This document shows, piece by piece, positions 28,801 through 36,273 of a stretch of DNA of 64,000 bases. The notes under the pieces are model-generated. The model was not told the DNA's origin. It worked only from the letters and a program-made list of their open reading frames with translations, and did no database searches. The stretch lies in contig NZ_JBCNLP010000001.1 in assembly GCF_039595395.1 (NCBI RefSeq), positions 1,922,001 to 1,986,000 on the forward strand, read 5' to 3'. The DNA comes from Novosphingobium sp. Its GTDB lineage: Bacteria; Pseudomonadota; Alphaproteobacteria; Sphingomonadales; Sphingomonadaceae. How positions within the stretch are numbered: the first letter of the stretch is position 1; every line of letters begins with the position of its first letter. The translations under genes were made by a program, and so were the position numbers.

Positions 28801-31119
28801 CAGGGCACCGGTCACGCCGCCGAGCGCATTGTTGATCACTGAGGTGGGATCGGTGGTGCCTGCGCCGCCGGTCAACCCGCCCAGAGCGCTTTCCAGCGCA
28901 TTGGTCAGCTCGCCGACGCTGGCGCCGCCGGTGGTGCCGCCCGCGCCATTCAGGGCGCCCGCGACCGAGCCGAGTGCGCCATTCACCGCATTGGCCAGAT
29001 CCGAGCCGCCCGCCGCGCCGGTGAGGTTGCTCACGGCGCCGTTCAGGGCGTTTTCAACCGAGCCGACCGTGCCGTTGACCGTATTGCCCAGGCCGCCCAG
29101 CGCGCCATTGAGCGGTGCAACCGGATCGGTGGCACCGCCGCCACCGGTCAGGGCGCCGAGCGTGTCGCCCAGCGCGGTGAGGGGAGCGCTCGCGCCTGTC
29201 CCGGCAGCCGCGCCGGTGAGCTGCCCGAGCGTGTCGCCCAGCGCCTGACCGACCGTGTTGGTGACCGGGGCCAGCGCATCGTTAAGCGCGCTGGTCGCGC
29301 CGCCGAGCGTGGAGCCCAGCGTGTTGCCAATCGCGGCGGTCGGGCTGCCCGCGCCGTTGGGAATGCCGGACAGAACGTTGCCGACCAGTTCATTGACCAC
29401 GCCGTTCAGGCCTTCCACCGCTTCGCGCACGGGGCCGCTGGAGTTAACCAGACTGGTCACCGGGGCCAGCGCCTCCGTCACGGGCGAGAGCGGGGCCGCC
29501 AGACCGTTGAGCACACCGGCCACGCCGCCGGTGGCGGCAGTGGCGTCATTGAGCGTGCCCAGCGTCTCGCTCAGCACCTGGCCGACCGGGTTGGTTACGG
29601 GGGAGAGGGCCTCGGTCAGATTGTTGACCGCCTGACCCAGAGCGCTGTCGCCGGTGCTGCCGGGCAGGTTGAGCGAGCCGGTGACGGCGCCGCCGGTCAG
29701 GCCGCCGACCGTGCCCAGCAGGCTGTTCGCCACATCGCCGACAGGGCCGGTGACAGGGGCAAGGGCCTCACCCAGCGGCGCGGTCAGATTGGTGATCGCC
29801 GGAGTGAGGTTGCCGGTGAGGTTCGAGGCATTGAGCGCCGCGCCCAGATTGATGTCGATGTCCTGACCCAGCAGGTTCTCGACCGGATCGAGGTTGACGT
29901 TGGTGTTCAGCCCGGTGGTGCCAAGACCCGGAATGCCCAGAGCTCCATTGACCACCAGATCGGTGTCGGTGGGGCTGTGATCGACCGTGGGGCCGGTGGT
30001 GATGTTCAGGCCGGTGCTGCCGCCGGTGCCAAGGCCCGTGCCCAGACCGCCCAGCACATCATTGAGCGCGCCGGTGATGGGGGCGGTGTTGACGATGCTG
30101 CCCAGATTGAGGTCGATGTCCTGACCCAGCAGGTTTTCCAGCGGATCGAGGTTGATGTTGGCGCCAAGGTTCACGTCGCCCAGACCGGGCAGGTGGTTGA
30201 CGTCGACATTGGCGATCAGGTCGGTGTCGGGCGTGGTGCCGGGATTGCTGGGATTGCTGGGATTGCTGGGGTTGCTGGGATTGCCGGGATCGGTGCCGGG
30301 GTTGCCGGGGGTGCCGGGCAGGCCGGGGATACCAGGCAGACCGGGGATGCCGGGCAGGCCGGGAATGCCGGGAGAACCGTCATGGCCGTTCGTACCGGGG
30401 TTGCCATCCGTACCGGGGGTGCCGGGGGTTCCGGGGTTGCCGTTCAGGCCGGGGGTGCCGGGAGTGCCCGGTGTACCATCCGTGCCGCCACCGCCGCCAT
30501 TGCTGCCGTTCGAGCCGTTGTTGCCATTCGTGCCGCCGGTGCCGGGGACTTCGATCACCGTGGTGGTGCCGGGCGCGCCGGGGGCGCCATTGCCGCCGGT
30601 GCCACCATTCGTGCCGTTCTGGCCGCTGGCGCCGGTGCCGCCCGTGCCGCCGGTGTTGTTGGTGATGTTCGTGATCGAGGGCCCGCCAGCCTGCGCGGCG
30701 GCCTGATTGACCGCGTTCTGCACATTCTGCGACGCGGCGTTGAGCTGACCGGCGCCGAGCTCGGGCGTCAGATTGCCGGACTGGCCCACCGAGGAGGCCT
30801 GAACCACGGGCTGGGCCGCAGCGGTCAGGCCGCCGACCGTGCCGCCCTGCTCGGCCTGATTGAGGTCGATGGTGGGCAGGGCGCCGAAGGAGGGGCCGCT
30901 GCTGAGCGGCGTTGCTGCCAGATTGTTAACCTGAGCAAGACCGCCGCCAAGCGTGCTGTCCACCTGATTCGCGATGCCGCCGACAACCGTTTGCGGTGCC
31001 GTTGCGAGCGAACCGGCAGCCTGATCCAGGCTGCTCAGCGGCGACAGGTTTCCGCTAAGGCCAAGGGTATCAACCGCTTCGTAGACCTTGGCATCAAGAT
31101 TGGTGACAGGATCGGGCAT
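22825..31119 (-). CDS. Giant low-complexity repeat protein, probable type I secretion substrate
   Basis: 2764 residues from MPDPVTNLDAKVYEAV; the ATG at 31119 follows AGGAG, whereas the longer frame needs a TTG at 31167. Layout: a non-repetitive head (1-150), a Gly-Asn/collagen-like stretch (157-294), two modules with LDPxENLLGQDIDxNLG (324-340 and 410-426), a long ALNGALG region with 42- and 45-residue tandem units, a third LDP module (1819-1835), a Thr/Gly/Ser region built on TDLGHAVTGTLGDVGS, and a Ser/Thr tail ending TKTLATTKSLIGV. There are no cysteines and almost no Lys or Arg. There is no N-terminal signal peptide and no RTX nonapeptide. Position directly before ABC-ABC-HlyD, with TolC upstream, makes a cell-surface or biofilm-matrix role likely (inference). 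Confidence 0.88.
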   Translation of the reverse strand: MPDPVTNLDAKVYEAVDTLGLSGNLSPLSSLDQAAGSLATAPQTVVGGIANQVDSTLGGGLAQVNNLAATPLSSGPSFGALPTIDLNQAEQGGTVGGLTAAAQPVVQASSVGQSGNLTPELGAGQLNAASQNVQNAVNQAAAQAGGPSITNITNNTGGTGGTGASGQNGTNGGTGGNGAPGAPGTTTVIEVPGTGGTNGNNGSNGSNGGGGGTDGTPGTPGTPGLNGNPGTPGTPGTDGNPGTNGHDGSPGIPGLPGIPGLPGIPGLPGTPGNPGTDPGNPSNPSNPSNPSNPGTTPDTDLIANVDVNHLPGLGDVNLGANINLDPLENLLGQDIDLNLGSIVNTAPITGALNDVLGGLGTGLGTGGSTGLNITTGPTVDHSPTDTDLVVNGALGIPGLGTTGLNTNVNLDPVENLLGQDIDINLGAALNASNLTGNLTPAITNLTAPLGEALAPVTGPVGDVANSLLGTVGGLTGGAVTGSLNLPGSTGDSALGQAVNNLTEALSPVTNPVGQVLSETLGTLNDATAATGGVAGVLNGLAAPLSPVTEALAPVTSLVNSSGPVREAVEGLNGVVNELVGNVLSGIPNGAGSPTAAIGNTLGSTLGGATSALNDALAPVTNTVGQALGDTLGQLTGAAAGTGASAPLTALGDTLGALTGGGGATDPVAPLNGALGGLGNTVNGTVGSVENALNGAVSNLTGAAGGSDLANAVNGALGSVAGALNGAGGTTGGASVGELTNALESALGGLTGGAGTTDPTSVINNALGGVTGALNGAGGSVADALNGALGQLSGVGGGQDLTGALSNALGGLTGALNGGATGPVSGINGAIGNVNGLLDGATGTLANALNGATGALNGAAGSTNLGGTLSNVVGGLTGGAGTTDPTAALNGALGNLTGALNGTVGGVANTLNGALGGLTGGAGTTDPTAALNGALGNLTGALNGTVGGVANTLNGALGGLTGGAGTTDPTAALNGALGNLTGALNGTVGGVANTLNGTLGGLTGGAGTTDPTAALNGALGNLTGALNGTVGGVANTLNGALGGLTGSAGTTDPTAALNGALGNLTGALNGTVGGVANTLNGALGGLTGSAGTTDPTAALNGALGNLTGALNGTVGGVANTLNGTLGGLTGSAGTTDPTSALNGALGGLTGAVNGALGSTTGALNGVLGSLQGAAGGTGATDPTAALNGALSGLTDAVNGALGSTAGALNGALGSLQGAAGGTGATDPTAALNGALGGLTGAVNGALGSTAGALNGALGSLQGAVGGTGANDPTAALNGALSGLTDAVNGALGSTAGALNGALGSLQGAAGGTGATDPTATLNGALGGLTGAVNGALGSTAGALNGALGSLQGAAGGTGATDPTAALNGALGGLTGAVNGALGSTAGALNGTLGSLQGAADGTGATDPTAALNGALGGLTGAVNGALGSTAGALNGALGSLQGAAGGTGAADPTAALNGALGGLTGAVNGALGSTAGALNGALGSLQGAAGGTGATDPTAALNGALGGLTGAVNSVLGSTAGALNGALGGHDLTGALNGALGSTTGALNGALGSLQGAAGGTELASTLAGTVNGTLGAVGSTLDNAMGNLNGALGSSGLTNAANGALGSVTNAVGSAPIANTLGSLLNGTGTTDPVSSLTGGVNGTLGGLTGGLNSALGTLQGAAGGHDLTGAVTNAVNGLTGAADPTAALNGALSGLAGTVNGALGALNGAAGGTGATDPTAALNGALGGLTGAANGAAGSAANALNGALGQITNTGTGTGTGGGAASLSSLTDALGNLLGGTGTGTGGSTGGQHSALTVNTDTGLPVLGDLGLNANVNLDPVASLLGQPVNINLGTNLDTQSALSGVTHALSPVTTPLAPVTTAVGNAVNSTLNGVGSATGGLVSGSLLHGSTGTDPLASLTTDVGSLLNGTTAVDPTSSVVGAVSSLLNGSSTGGTGFNDIFTQIGHITSVDSSVGDIASPSALASTVSGVLSTALPSVATTTGDIFQAVNTSLSDAGSTLNSTLSGTGSVLTGTSADLGHALTGTLGDVGSALGGTVSGVGSAVTDTTSGLGSALGTTLGNVGTTLTGTTGTVGTDLGHAVTGTLGDVGSTVGGVVSGVTGAVGTTASDLGSTLGSVLSGTGSAVTDTTSGLGSALGTTLGNVGTTLTGTTGTVGTDLGHAVTGTLGDVGSTVGGVVSGVTGTVGTTASDLGSTLSGVGSTLTGTTGTVGTDLGHAVTGTLGDVGSTVGGVVSGVTGAVGTTASDLGSVLSGVGSTLTGTTGTVGTDLGHAVTGTLGDVGSTVGGVVSGVTGAVGTTTSDLGSTLGSVLSGTGSTLTGTAADAGHTVSSTVGSTLGDVGSTLSGVGSTLTGTTGTTGTVGTDLGHAVTGTLGDVGSALGGVVSGVTGAVGTTTSDLGSALGSTLSGATSALGGTSSTATDAAHAATSTLGSTLSDVGSTLGNVVTGVTGAVGTTTTDLGSAVGGLLSGTTSALTGTSSTGTDAAHAATSTLGSTLADTTSALGSVVGGTTSAVGTTVSDLGSTLGSVLSGTTSALSGSSSSATDATHAATSTLGSTLSDVGSSLSSVLSGTTSALTGAGTTTGTATDTGSSLSSLLSGTTSSLTGTTDTSHTTSSLSGLLSGATSALSGTTASTGTTGTATDTSSTLSSLLSGATGSLTGASTGTTSGTTGSLTGSLLSGTSSLTSPANDTSSLSHTTSSLLGSTTSSLGSALGSTTSSLGSSLLSGTTSSALGTGSVASSSTSALTAITKTLATTKSLIGV
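23950..25060 (-). repeat. Tandem repeats based on TDLGHAVTGTLGDVGS (about 55-residue unit)
   Basis: Copies of the block encoding TDLGHAVTGTLGDVGS start near 24016, 24301, 24466, 24631, 24874 and 25051. Three consecutive copies are exactly 165 bp apart; the other intervals (285, 243, 177) carry insertions of related Gly/Thr/Ser sequence. It is within the giant gene, roughly residues 2021-2390. Confidence 0.8.
26590..27715 (-). repeat. Tandem array of 135-bp units (45 residues) in the giant gene
   Basis: The sequence tgcag inside each unit recurs at 26666, 26801, 26936, 27071, 27206, 27341, 27476 and 27611, exactly 135 bp apart. Each unit encodes a variant of TDPTAALNGALGGLTGAVNG followed by ALGSTAGALNGALGSLQGAA. 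Units differ by few bases, and one pair of units is duplicated almost exactly at an offset of 270 bp. Confidence 0.92.
27730..28500 (-). repeat. Tandem array of 126-bp units (42 residues) in the giant gene
   Basis: The sequence gttgg recurs at 27766, 27892, 28018, 28144, 28270 and 28396, exactly 126 bp apart. Units encode TDPTAALNGALGNLTGALNG followed by TVGGVANTLNGALGGLTGGA. Neighbouring units are nearly identical at the base level. Confidence 0.92.
30238..30651 (-). repeat. Collagen-like and Gly/Asn-rich segment of the giant protein
   Basis: Encodes residues about 157-294. It starts Gly/Thr/Asn-rich (GGTGGTGASGQNGTNGG) and then runs in Gly-X-Y triplets such as GTPGTPGTPGLNGNPG and GIPGLPGIPGLPGIPG, ending in an (NPS) triplet tract. 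Pro is frequent at the Y position, as in bacterial collagen-like proteins. Confidence 0.88.
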
Positions 31120-31239
31120 CGTCTTCAAGCTCCTAAGCGGCACACATGTGGTTCCGCACTCTTTCAACTTAGCCCTTCAGGCCTATTGGGCCGTGAAGTC
31201 GGGCCTAGCTGATCGCGCAGGGAGCGCGCATGCAAAGGA

Positions 31240-32889
31240 TTAACGATAAAAGTCCCTAGTGGCGGAGACGGCGAGATTGCCGCCGGAAAGGGCGGAAGAC
31301 GGCGGGTTTGGTGTTGGTGGCGCAGGCCTTGCGTCAGGCGCGGGCGTGGCAGCGGCGACAGGCTTTGAGACGGGCGGCTCCGCGTTTGCCGTGGGCGGAG
31401 ATGGCTTGCGCGGCAGGGGCGCTCCGGAGGGCGAGGTGGCCGGATCGGCCTGAAGAACGGCGGGCGCGGGGACCAGCACGTCGGCTGGAGCGGGGGCGCC
31501 GCCCATGGCGCGGTAGATGTCGATGGCGGCGTTCATGCGGTCGCGCCTTGCCTCGATCAGGGCGCGGCGGCTGGCGACCTCATTGGCGCGGGCGTCGGTC
31601 ACCACATTGATCGGCACTTCGCCTTCCAGATAGGCAGCCTGCGCCACGCGGGCCGAGCGGCCCACCGCGTCGATCGAGAGCAGCCACAGCCTTTCGCGGG
31701 CCTGCGCCGAGGATTGGGCGGCCAGGCCCGAGACGGCTTCGCGCAAACCGTTAAGCTGGGCTTTGCGATAGGCGGCCAGCGCATCATCGCTGATAGCGGC
31801 GGCCTCGCGGTTGCGGGCGGTGATCGCCCCGCCCTGGAACAGCGCGGCGAACAGCGTGCCGCCCGCGCTGGCCAGCGCGGCAAAACCGCCGCCGGTGGCG
31901 ATGCCGATCACGCCGCTGGCGCTCAGCTTGACGCTGGGCAGGCGCGAGGCGCGCACGGCCTTTTCGTCGAAACGCGCGCCCTCAAGCCGGTCGGCGGCGG
32001 CCAGCACATCGGGGCGGCGGGCCAGCAGATCGCTGGGCTGGACCTCGCCCAGCGAGGGCAGGGTGAGCGCGTTGAAGGCAATGGGCGTCAGTTGCAACTG
32101 GCCGGGTTCCTGGCCGATCAACACCGCGAGGCTGGCGAGGATTTCCTGCCGGTTTTCCTTCAGCACCTCGAGCTGGGCGAGCAGGCTGGCCTGTTGTTGC
32201 ACCACAAGGCCCGCCTCGAAGGCGCCGGATTCATGTTCGGCGGTGCGGATGGCGATCAGCCGGGCCAGATTGTCGACCAGACCTTTCTGCGTGCCCAGCG
32301 TGGTCAGTTCGGCATCGATCGAGGAGAGGGCGATATAGGCCCGCGCGATCTCGCCCGAGAGCGAGAGGCGCAAAGCGGCCAGATCATGGGCGCTGGCCTT
32401 GACGCGCGCCCTTTCGCCGCGGCGGGTGGCGCGGTTGGCGCCGAACAGGTCGAGGTCGTAGCCGACATCCAGCTCGGCGCTGGGCAGCAGGCCCGATTGC
32501 AGGATGTCGCCCACCACGGTGGTGTTCTTGGTGCCGTTAACCCCGGCCGACAGATAGGGCAGCAGCTTGGAGTTGGCCGTCTTGAGCCGCGCGCGGGCCA
32601 CGGCGAGGCGGGCCTTGGCGCTGGCCAGATCCTGATTGGCCGCCATGCCCTGAGCGATCAGCGCGGACAGTTCGGGCGCGTCGAAACCGGCCCAGAACTC
32701 GGCATCGGCCGGGGGAATGGTGACCAGACCGGGCTGGGGCGGGCAATCATGCTCGCAGGGCGGCGGGGCCTTGTGCTTGGCCATGGCCGGCGTGGCGCAG
32801 ATCAGCGCGGCGCAGATCAGCGACGCTGTACCCAGCGAGGTGCCGCATGCTCCCTTACGGAGTTTCCAATTGAGGGAAAAAGAAACCAT
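31240..32889 (-). CDS. TolC-family outer-membrane channel of the secretion locus
   Basis: 549 residues with a signal peptide (GTASLICAALICATPAMA) and no lipobox at the cleavage site. Two outer-membrane efflux repeats are visible: QDLASAKARLAVARARLKTA with LPYLSAGVNG in the first, and AALFQGGAITARNREAAAIS with LNGLREAVSGLAAQS in the second. These form the trimeric TolC tunnel. A Pro/Ala-rich tail of about 80 residues follows, which is unusual. It is 120 bp upstream of the giant gene on the same strand, so it should provide the outer-membrane exit for this type I system. NodT-type efflux channels are the alternative family. Confidence 0.9.
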   Translation of the reverse strand: MVSFSLNWKLRKGACGTSLGTASLICAALICATPAMAKHKAPPPCEHDCPPQPGLVTIPPADAEFWAGFDAPELSALIAQGMAANQDLASAKARLAVARARLKTANSKLLPYLSAGVNGTKNTTVVGDILQSGLLPSAELDVGYDLDLFGANRATRRGERARVKASAHDLAALRLSLSGEIARAYIALSSIDAELTTLGTQKGLVDNLARLIAIRTAEHESGAFEAGLVVQQQASLLAQLEVLKENRQEILASLAVLIGQEPGQLQLTPIAFNALTLPSLGEVQPSDLLARRPDVLAAADRLEGARFDEKAVRASRLPSVKLSASGVIGIATGGGFAALASAGGTLFAALFQGGAITARNREAAAISDDALAAYRKAQLNGLREAVSGLAAQSSAQARERLWLLSIDAVGRSARVAQAAYLEGEVPINVVTDARANEVASRRALIEARRDRMNAAIDIYRAMGGAPAPADVLVPAPAVLQADPATSPSGAPLPRKPSPPTANAEPPVSKPVAAATPAPDARPAPPTPNPPSSALSGGNLAVSATRDFYR

Positions 32890-32981
32890 AAGCCGCTTTT
32901 AACCACGAAGCGAATACAATCCGGAAAATACATACTGAGGAAAAATCCGGAGTTGGCTACTTCTTGGTCAATTTGTTGGCT

Positions 32982-35762
32982 CTACAGCGCAGCCTGTTCA
33001 TGATTACTGCTTTGTGAAAGATCCATGGGCATGCCATAGTAATAACCCTGAGCCTCATCGCAGCCTTCTTGCACCAGCAGGGCGACATGCTCGGCGGTTT
33101 CCACCCCTTCGGCCAGCACGGGAATGCCCAGATTGCGGCCCAGCGCCGCCACGGCGCGGATGATCATCACTGCCTGACGGCTGGTGGAGGATTGCAGAAG
33201 GAAAGACTTGTCGATCTTGATCTTGTCGAAGGGGAAGGCGTGCAGCGTGTCGAGCGAGGAATAGCCGGTGCCGAAATCATCCATTGCGATGGAGATGCCC
33301 AGCGCCTTGATCTGCCGCAGCACATGGAGCGCGCGGGCCTTGTCGGCGATGATCGCGCTTTCGGTGATCTCCAGCACCAGCCGCCTTGCGGGCAGACCGC
33401 TGTCGATCAGCACCTGTCCAACGGTCCGCACCAGATCGGGCTGCATCAACTGGATCGGCGAGAGATTGACCGCCACCGTTAACCCATCGCCCCATTGGGC
33501 GGCATCGCTGCAGGCCCGGCGCAGCACCCATTGGCCGATGGCGAGGATCTCGCCGGTTTCCTCCGCCACCGGGATGAAGGCATCGGGCGAGACCACGCCC
33601 AGCCTGCCGTGGTTCCAGCGGATCAGCGCCTCATAGCCGGTCAGCTTGCCCGAAGCGACATTGTGCTGGGGCTGATAGAGCAGATGGAACTCGTCGCGCA
33701 CGATGGCCATGCGCAGATCGGCGGCGATCTGGCGGCGGGTGCGCGCGGCCTTGTCCATGCCGCTTTCGTAATAGGCGATGTTGCCGGGAAGACTGCTTTT
33801 GGCCCGCTGGACGGCCAGATCGGCGTTGTTCAGCAGGGCCTCGGGTGTTTGAGCGTCGATGGGTGCCACCGCGATGCCGAAGCGCGCGGTGAGCACCACG
33901 GGCGTGTCCTCAATGTCGAAGGGGCGCTCGAAGCAGGAGGCCAGGCGCGTGACAAAGCCGTCGAGATCATGGTCGGCGCTCAGCAGCTTGCCCGCGGCAA
34001 ATTCGTCGCCGCCCAGCCGCGCGGCCATCTCGCCCTCGGTCAGGGCCGTGTTGAGCCGGGCGGCCAGTTCCACCATCACCCGGTCGCCCACCGCCTGACC
34101 GCGCAGGTCGTTCACCTCCTTGAAGCTGTTGAGGTCGAAGGCGACCAGCGCGACGTGGCGTTCCTGCGCCAGGGCACGGGGCAGCTCGCTGTTCATCCAG
34201 TCGACGAAGCGCGCGCGGTTGGGCAGGGCGGTCAGCGCGTCATGGTTGGCCAGATGGGCGATGCGCGCCTCATTGCGGCGGCGCTCGGTGATGTCTTCGA
34301 AGGTGGCGACCAGACCGCCATCGGGCAGGGGGCGACTGGCGATGGCCAGCACCAGACCCTCGCCGAATTCGCCGGTGACCGGTTCGGCATCGCTGCTCAG
34401 GATCGCATGGCGCAGCATGGTGGCCAAAGCGGCCCGGTCGCCGCCATTCTGCGGCAGGCGCGCGGCCAGAGCCTGCGCGGCCAACTGATCCAGATCGAGG
34501 CCCGCCTCCAGATCGATGTCGCCTAATTGCCAGATTTCGGCAAAGCGCCGGTTATGCAGCACCAGTCGGTGCCCGGCATCGAGCAGGCACAAGCCCTGAT
34601 GCATATTGTCGAGCGCGGTGTCGAGCTGGGCGGTCAGCCGCGCCAGACGGTCCTGATCCTCCTTCAGCCGGGTCATGTCACGGGTGATCTGGGCAAAGCC
34701 GATGGGATAGCCCTGCGCGTCGTGGATTTTCTCCAGCGTGAAATGCGCCCAGAAGGTCGAGCCGTCCTGCCGCTTGCGCCAGCCTTCACCGCTGCAGCGC
34801 CCGGTCTGCGTGGCGATGGCCAGCGCATGGCTGGCGCTGTCGCGCGCGCGATCGGCGGCGGTGTGGAAGATCGAGACATGGCGCCCCATGGCCTCATCCG
34901 CGCTATAGCCCATCAGGCGCTGCGCCCCCGCGTTCCAGTTGGCGATATGTCCGTCGAGCGTGAGCATATGGATCGCGTAATCGGAAATGCCTTGCGCCAG
35001 CAGGGCGAAGTCGCGCTCGCTGGCGTGGATGGCTTCTCTTGTGTGGCGGCTGGCGATCAGCACGATCAGGCAATTGGCCACCACGATCAGCGCCACCGCC
35101 GCCAGCGCCGAGGCCATGGATTGCGAGGACAGGATCAGATCATCGCCGGGGCTCTGTCGATCGGGCAGCAGGCGGATGGCGGCGATGCCGGTGAAATGCA
35201 GGAGGATCACCGCCATGCAGGCGAGGAAGGCCGATTCCAGGCTGCTGCGATAGCCCCGGTAGTTCAGGCAAAGCACCATGGCGGGGTAGAGCGGCACCAC
35301 GGCAAACACCAGCGAGGCGATCACATAGCGCCAGTCCAGCATCACCTTCACCGGCAGGGTCAGCGCGGTAACGCCGACATAATGCATCCCGGCGATCCCC
35401 GCGCCCACCGCCAGGGGCCCCAGCATCCGCGCGGATTTGCCGCGATAGCGCAGGGCCATCAGGAACCCCAGCCATGTCGCCCCGCTCGCCAGACACAGCG
35501 AGGACAGGGTGGGCCACAGCCGAAAACCGATGGCGGTCCCCGGCAGATAGCCCAGCATGGCGATGAAATGCGTCGCCCAGATGGTGAAGCCCGCCACCAG
35601 CCCGGCCAGCGCCACCCAGCGCCTGTGCTTGTCGGGATAGGTGTCGCGCGCCTGCCGCATCAGCAGCACGGCGGAGAGCGCGCCCATCATGCAGACCAGC
35701 CCGGCGAGCAGGACCAGGCGATGGTCATGTTGATCGCGCAGGCACATCCACAAGTAATTCAT
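32982..35762 (-). CDS. MHYT-PAS-GGDEF-EAL cyclic-di-GMP protein
   Basis: 926 residues. The N-terminal MHYT sensor has seven helices with motifs THFIAM, MHYVGV and LHFTGI (thought to bind copper and sense O2, CO or NO). Two PAS-like regions lie at roughly 250-480, then GGDEF (ARLGGDEFA, intact) and EAL (YEALIRWNH, DDFGTGYSS, AEGVET, intact). No RxxD inhibitory site precedes GGDEF. Both synthesis and hydrolysis of c-di-GMP are therefore possible. It lies 92 bp upstream of the TolC gene in the same direction, so it may control secretion or synthesis of the giant repeat protein, as c-di-GMP does for LapA-type adhesins (inference by analogy). Confidence 0.92.
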   Translation of the reverse strand: MNYLWMCLRDQHDHRLVLLAGLVCMMGALSAVLLMRQARDTYPDKHRRWVALAGLVAGFTIWATHFIAMLGYLPGTAIGFRLWPTLSSLCLASGATWLGFLMALRYRGKSARMLGPLAVGAGIAGMHYVGVTALTLPVKVMLDWRYVIASLVFAVVPLYPAMVLCLNYRGYRSSLESAFLACMAVILLHFTGIAAIRLLPDRQSPGDDLILSSQSMASALAAVALIVVANCLIVLIASRHTREAIHASERDFALLAQGISDYAIHMLTLDGHIANWNAGAQRLMGYSADEAMGRHVSIFHTAADRARDSASHALAIATQTGRCSGEGWRKRQDGSTFWAHFTLEKIHDAQGYPIGFAQITRDMTRLKEDQDRLARLTAQLDTALDNMHQGLCLLDAGHRLVLHNRRFAEIWQLGDIDLEAGLDLDQLAAQALAARLPQNGGDRAALATMLRHAILSSDAEPVTGEFGEGLVLAIASRPLPDGGLVATFEDITERRRNEARIAHLANHDALTALPNRARFVDWMNSELPRALAQERHVALVAFDLNSFKEVNDLRGQAVGDRVMVELAARLNTALTEGEMAARLGGDEFAAGKLLSADHDLDGFVTRLASCFERPFDIEDTPVVLTARFGIAVAPIDAQTPEALLNNADLAVQRAKSSLPGNIAYYESGMDKAARTRRQIAADLRMAIVRDEFHLLYQPQHNVASGKLTGYEALIRWNHGRLGVVSPDAFIPVAEETGEILAIGQWVLRRACSDAAQWGDGLTVAVNLSPIQLMQPDLVRTVGQVLIDSGLPARRLVLEITESAIIADKARALHVLRQIKALGISIAMDDFGTGYSSLDTLHAFPFDKIKIDKSFLLQSSTSRQAVMIIRAVAALGRNLGIPVLAEGVETAEHVALLVQEGCDEAQGYYYGMPMDLSQSSNHEQAAL

Positions 35763-35980
35763 AGCCGCCCTGTCCGGGGGAGAAATGTCGACACTGCTGC
35801 AAAAGCCCCGGTTTATGGGGATCCGTTCTAGGCCCGAGCGATGAACAGCCTGCTAAGCACGCCCTTAGGGGAATAAGGGAGATGACGGGGATGGGGGCGG
35901 CGCAGAGGCGATTTTCGCACCGACCGCCATGCATCGGCGGCATGTCGGAAATGCCGCGCGGGATATGTCAGGTTTTGCTT

Positions 35981-36011
35981 GCAATATGATATTGCGAATC
36001 TATAGCAATAT
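35981..36011. promoter_or_regulatory. AT-rich operator-like inverted repeat upstream of the lysR gene
   Basis: GCAATATGATATTGC (35981-35995) is a perfect 7-bp inverted repeat with a one-base spacer, and a third GCAATAT half-site follows at 36005-36011. It lies in the 511-bp region between the divergent c-di-GMP gene and the lysR gene, which otherwise shows no recognisable gene except the possible small ORF at 36032. The repeat is far more AT-rich than its surroundings. It could bind the LysR protein or another regulator. Confidence 0.5.
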
Positions 36012-36031
36012 GCAGCAGACAGGAGCGAGTG

Positions 36032-36265
36032 ATGATCCTTTCCTTACGCCCCGGCATCGCCGCCGTGAAGAGAGCCCGGACCTCGGCTGATCGCGTATCC
36101 GCCACGGTTGCGTCGCTTCGCTTCTGCCGCCCTGTTCTTTCTGCGCCTGAGTGGGCCATCGCTCAGGCGCGGTCGGCGCTCCGGTCTGTCGGCCGGCCTG
36201 TCACCTCGTCCCAAGCGGGCGTGGCGGACCGGAGTGCCGCAACCGCCCTTTCGACCCGGCTCTGA
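36032..36265 (+). CDS. Possible small ORF leading into the lysR gene
   Basis: A 77-residue frame (MILSLRPGIAAVKRARTSAD...) with a well-placed AGGAG six bases before the ATG. Its stop codon overlaps the ribosome-binding region of lysR (ctcTGAGGAtc), only 8 bp before the lysR ATG. No domain is recognised and the composition (Ala, Arg, Ser-rich) could be that of a random GC-rich frame. It may be a translated leader coupling lysR translation, or not a gene. Confidence 0.3.
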   Translation: MILSLRPGIAAVKRARTSADRVSATVASLRFCRPVLSAPEWAIAQARSALRSVGRPVTSSQAGVADRSAATALSTRL

Positions 36266-36273
36266 GGATCATT

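Noticed and set aside
22783..29248. Two very long plus-strand open frames (1354 and 1794 codons) across the giant repeat gene
   Set aside because: They are antisense to the tandem arrays and merely mirror the repeat structure in Pro/Val/Arg-rich nonsense; the minus-strand gene has the ribosome site, operon context and sensible ends.
22825..31119. RTX adhesin identity for the giant protein
   Set aside because: No GGxGxDxUx nonapeptides and very few Asp residues outside the TDP and TDLG positions; only the export context resembles RTX systems.
31119..31167. A longer start (TTG at 31167) for the giant protein
   Set aside because: The ATG at 31119 has AGGAG at good distance, and the extra 16 residues would be the only ones with cysteines.
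36151..36273. N-terminal extension of the LysR protein
   Set aside because: The extension is Arg/Pro/Gly-rich without homology-like features, and the internal ATG at 36274 has the ribosome site.
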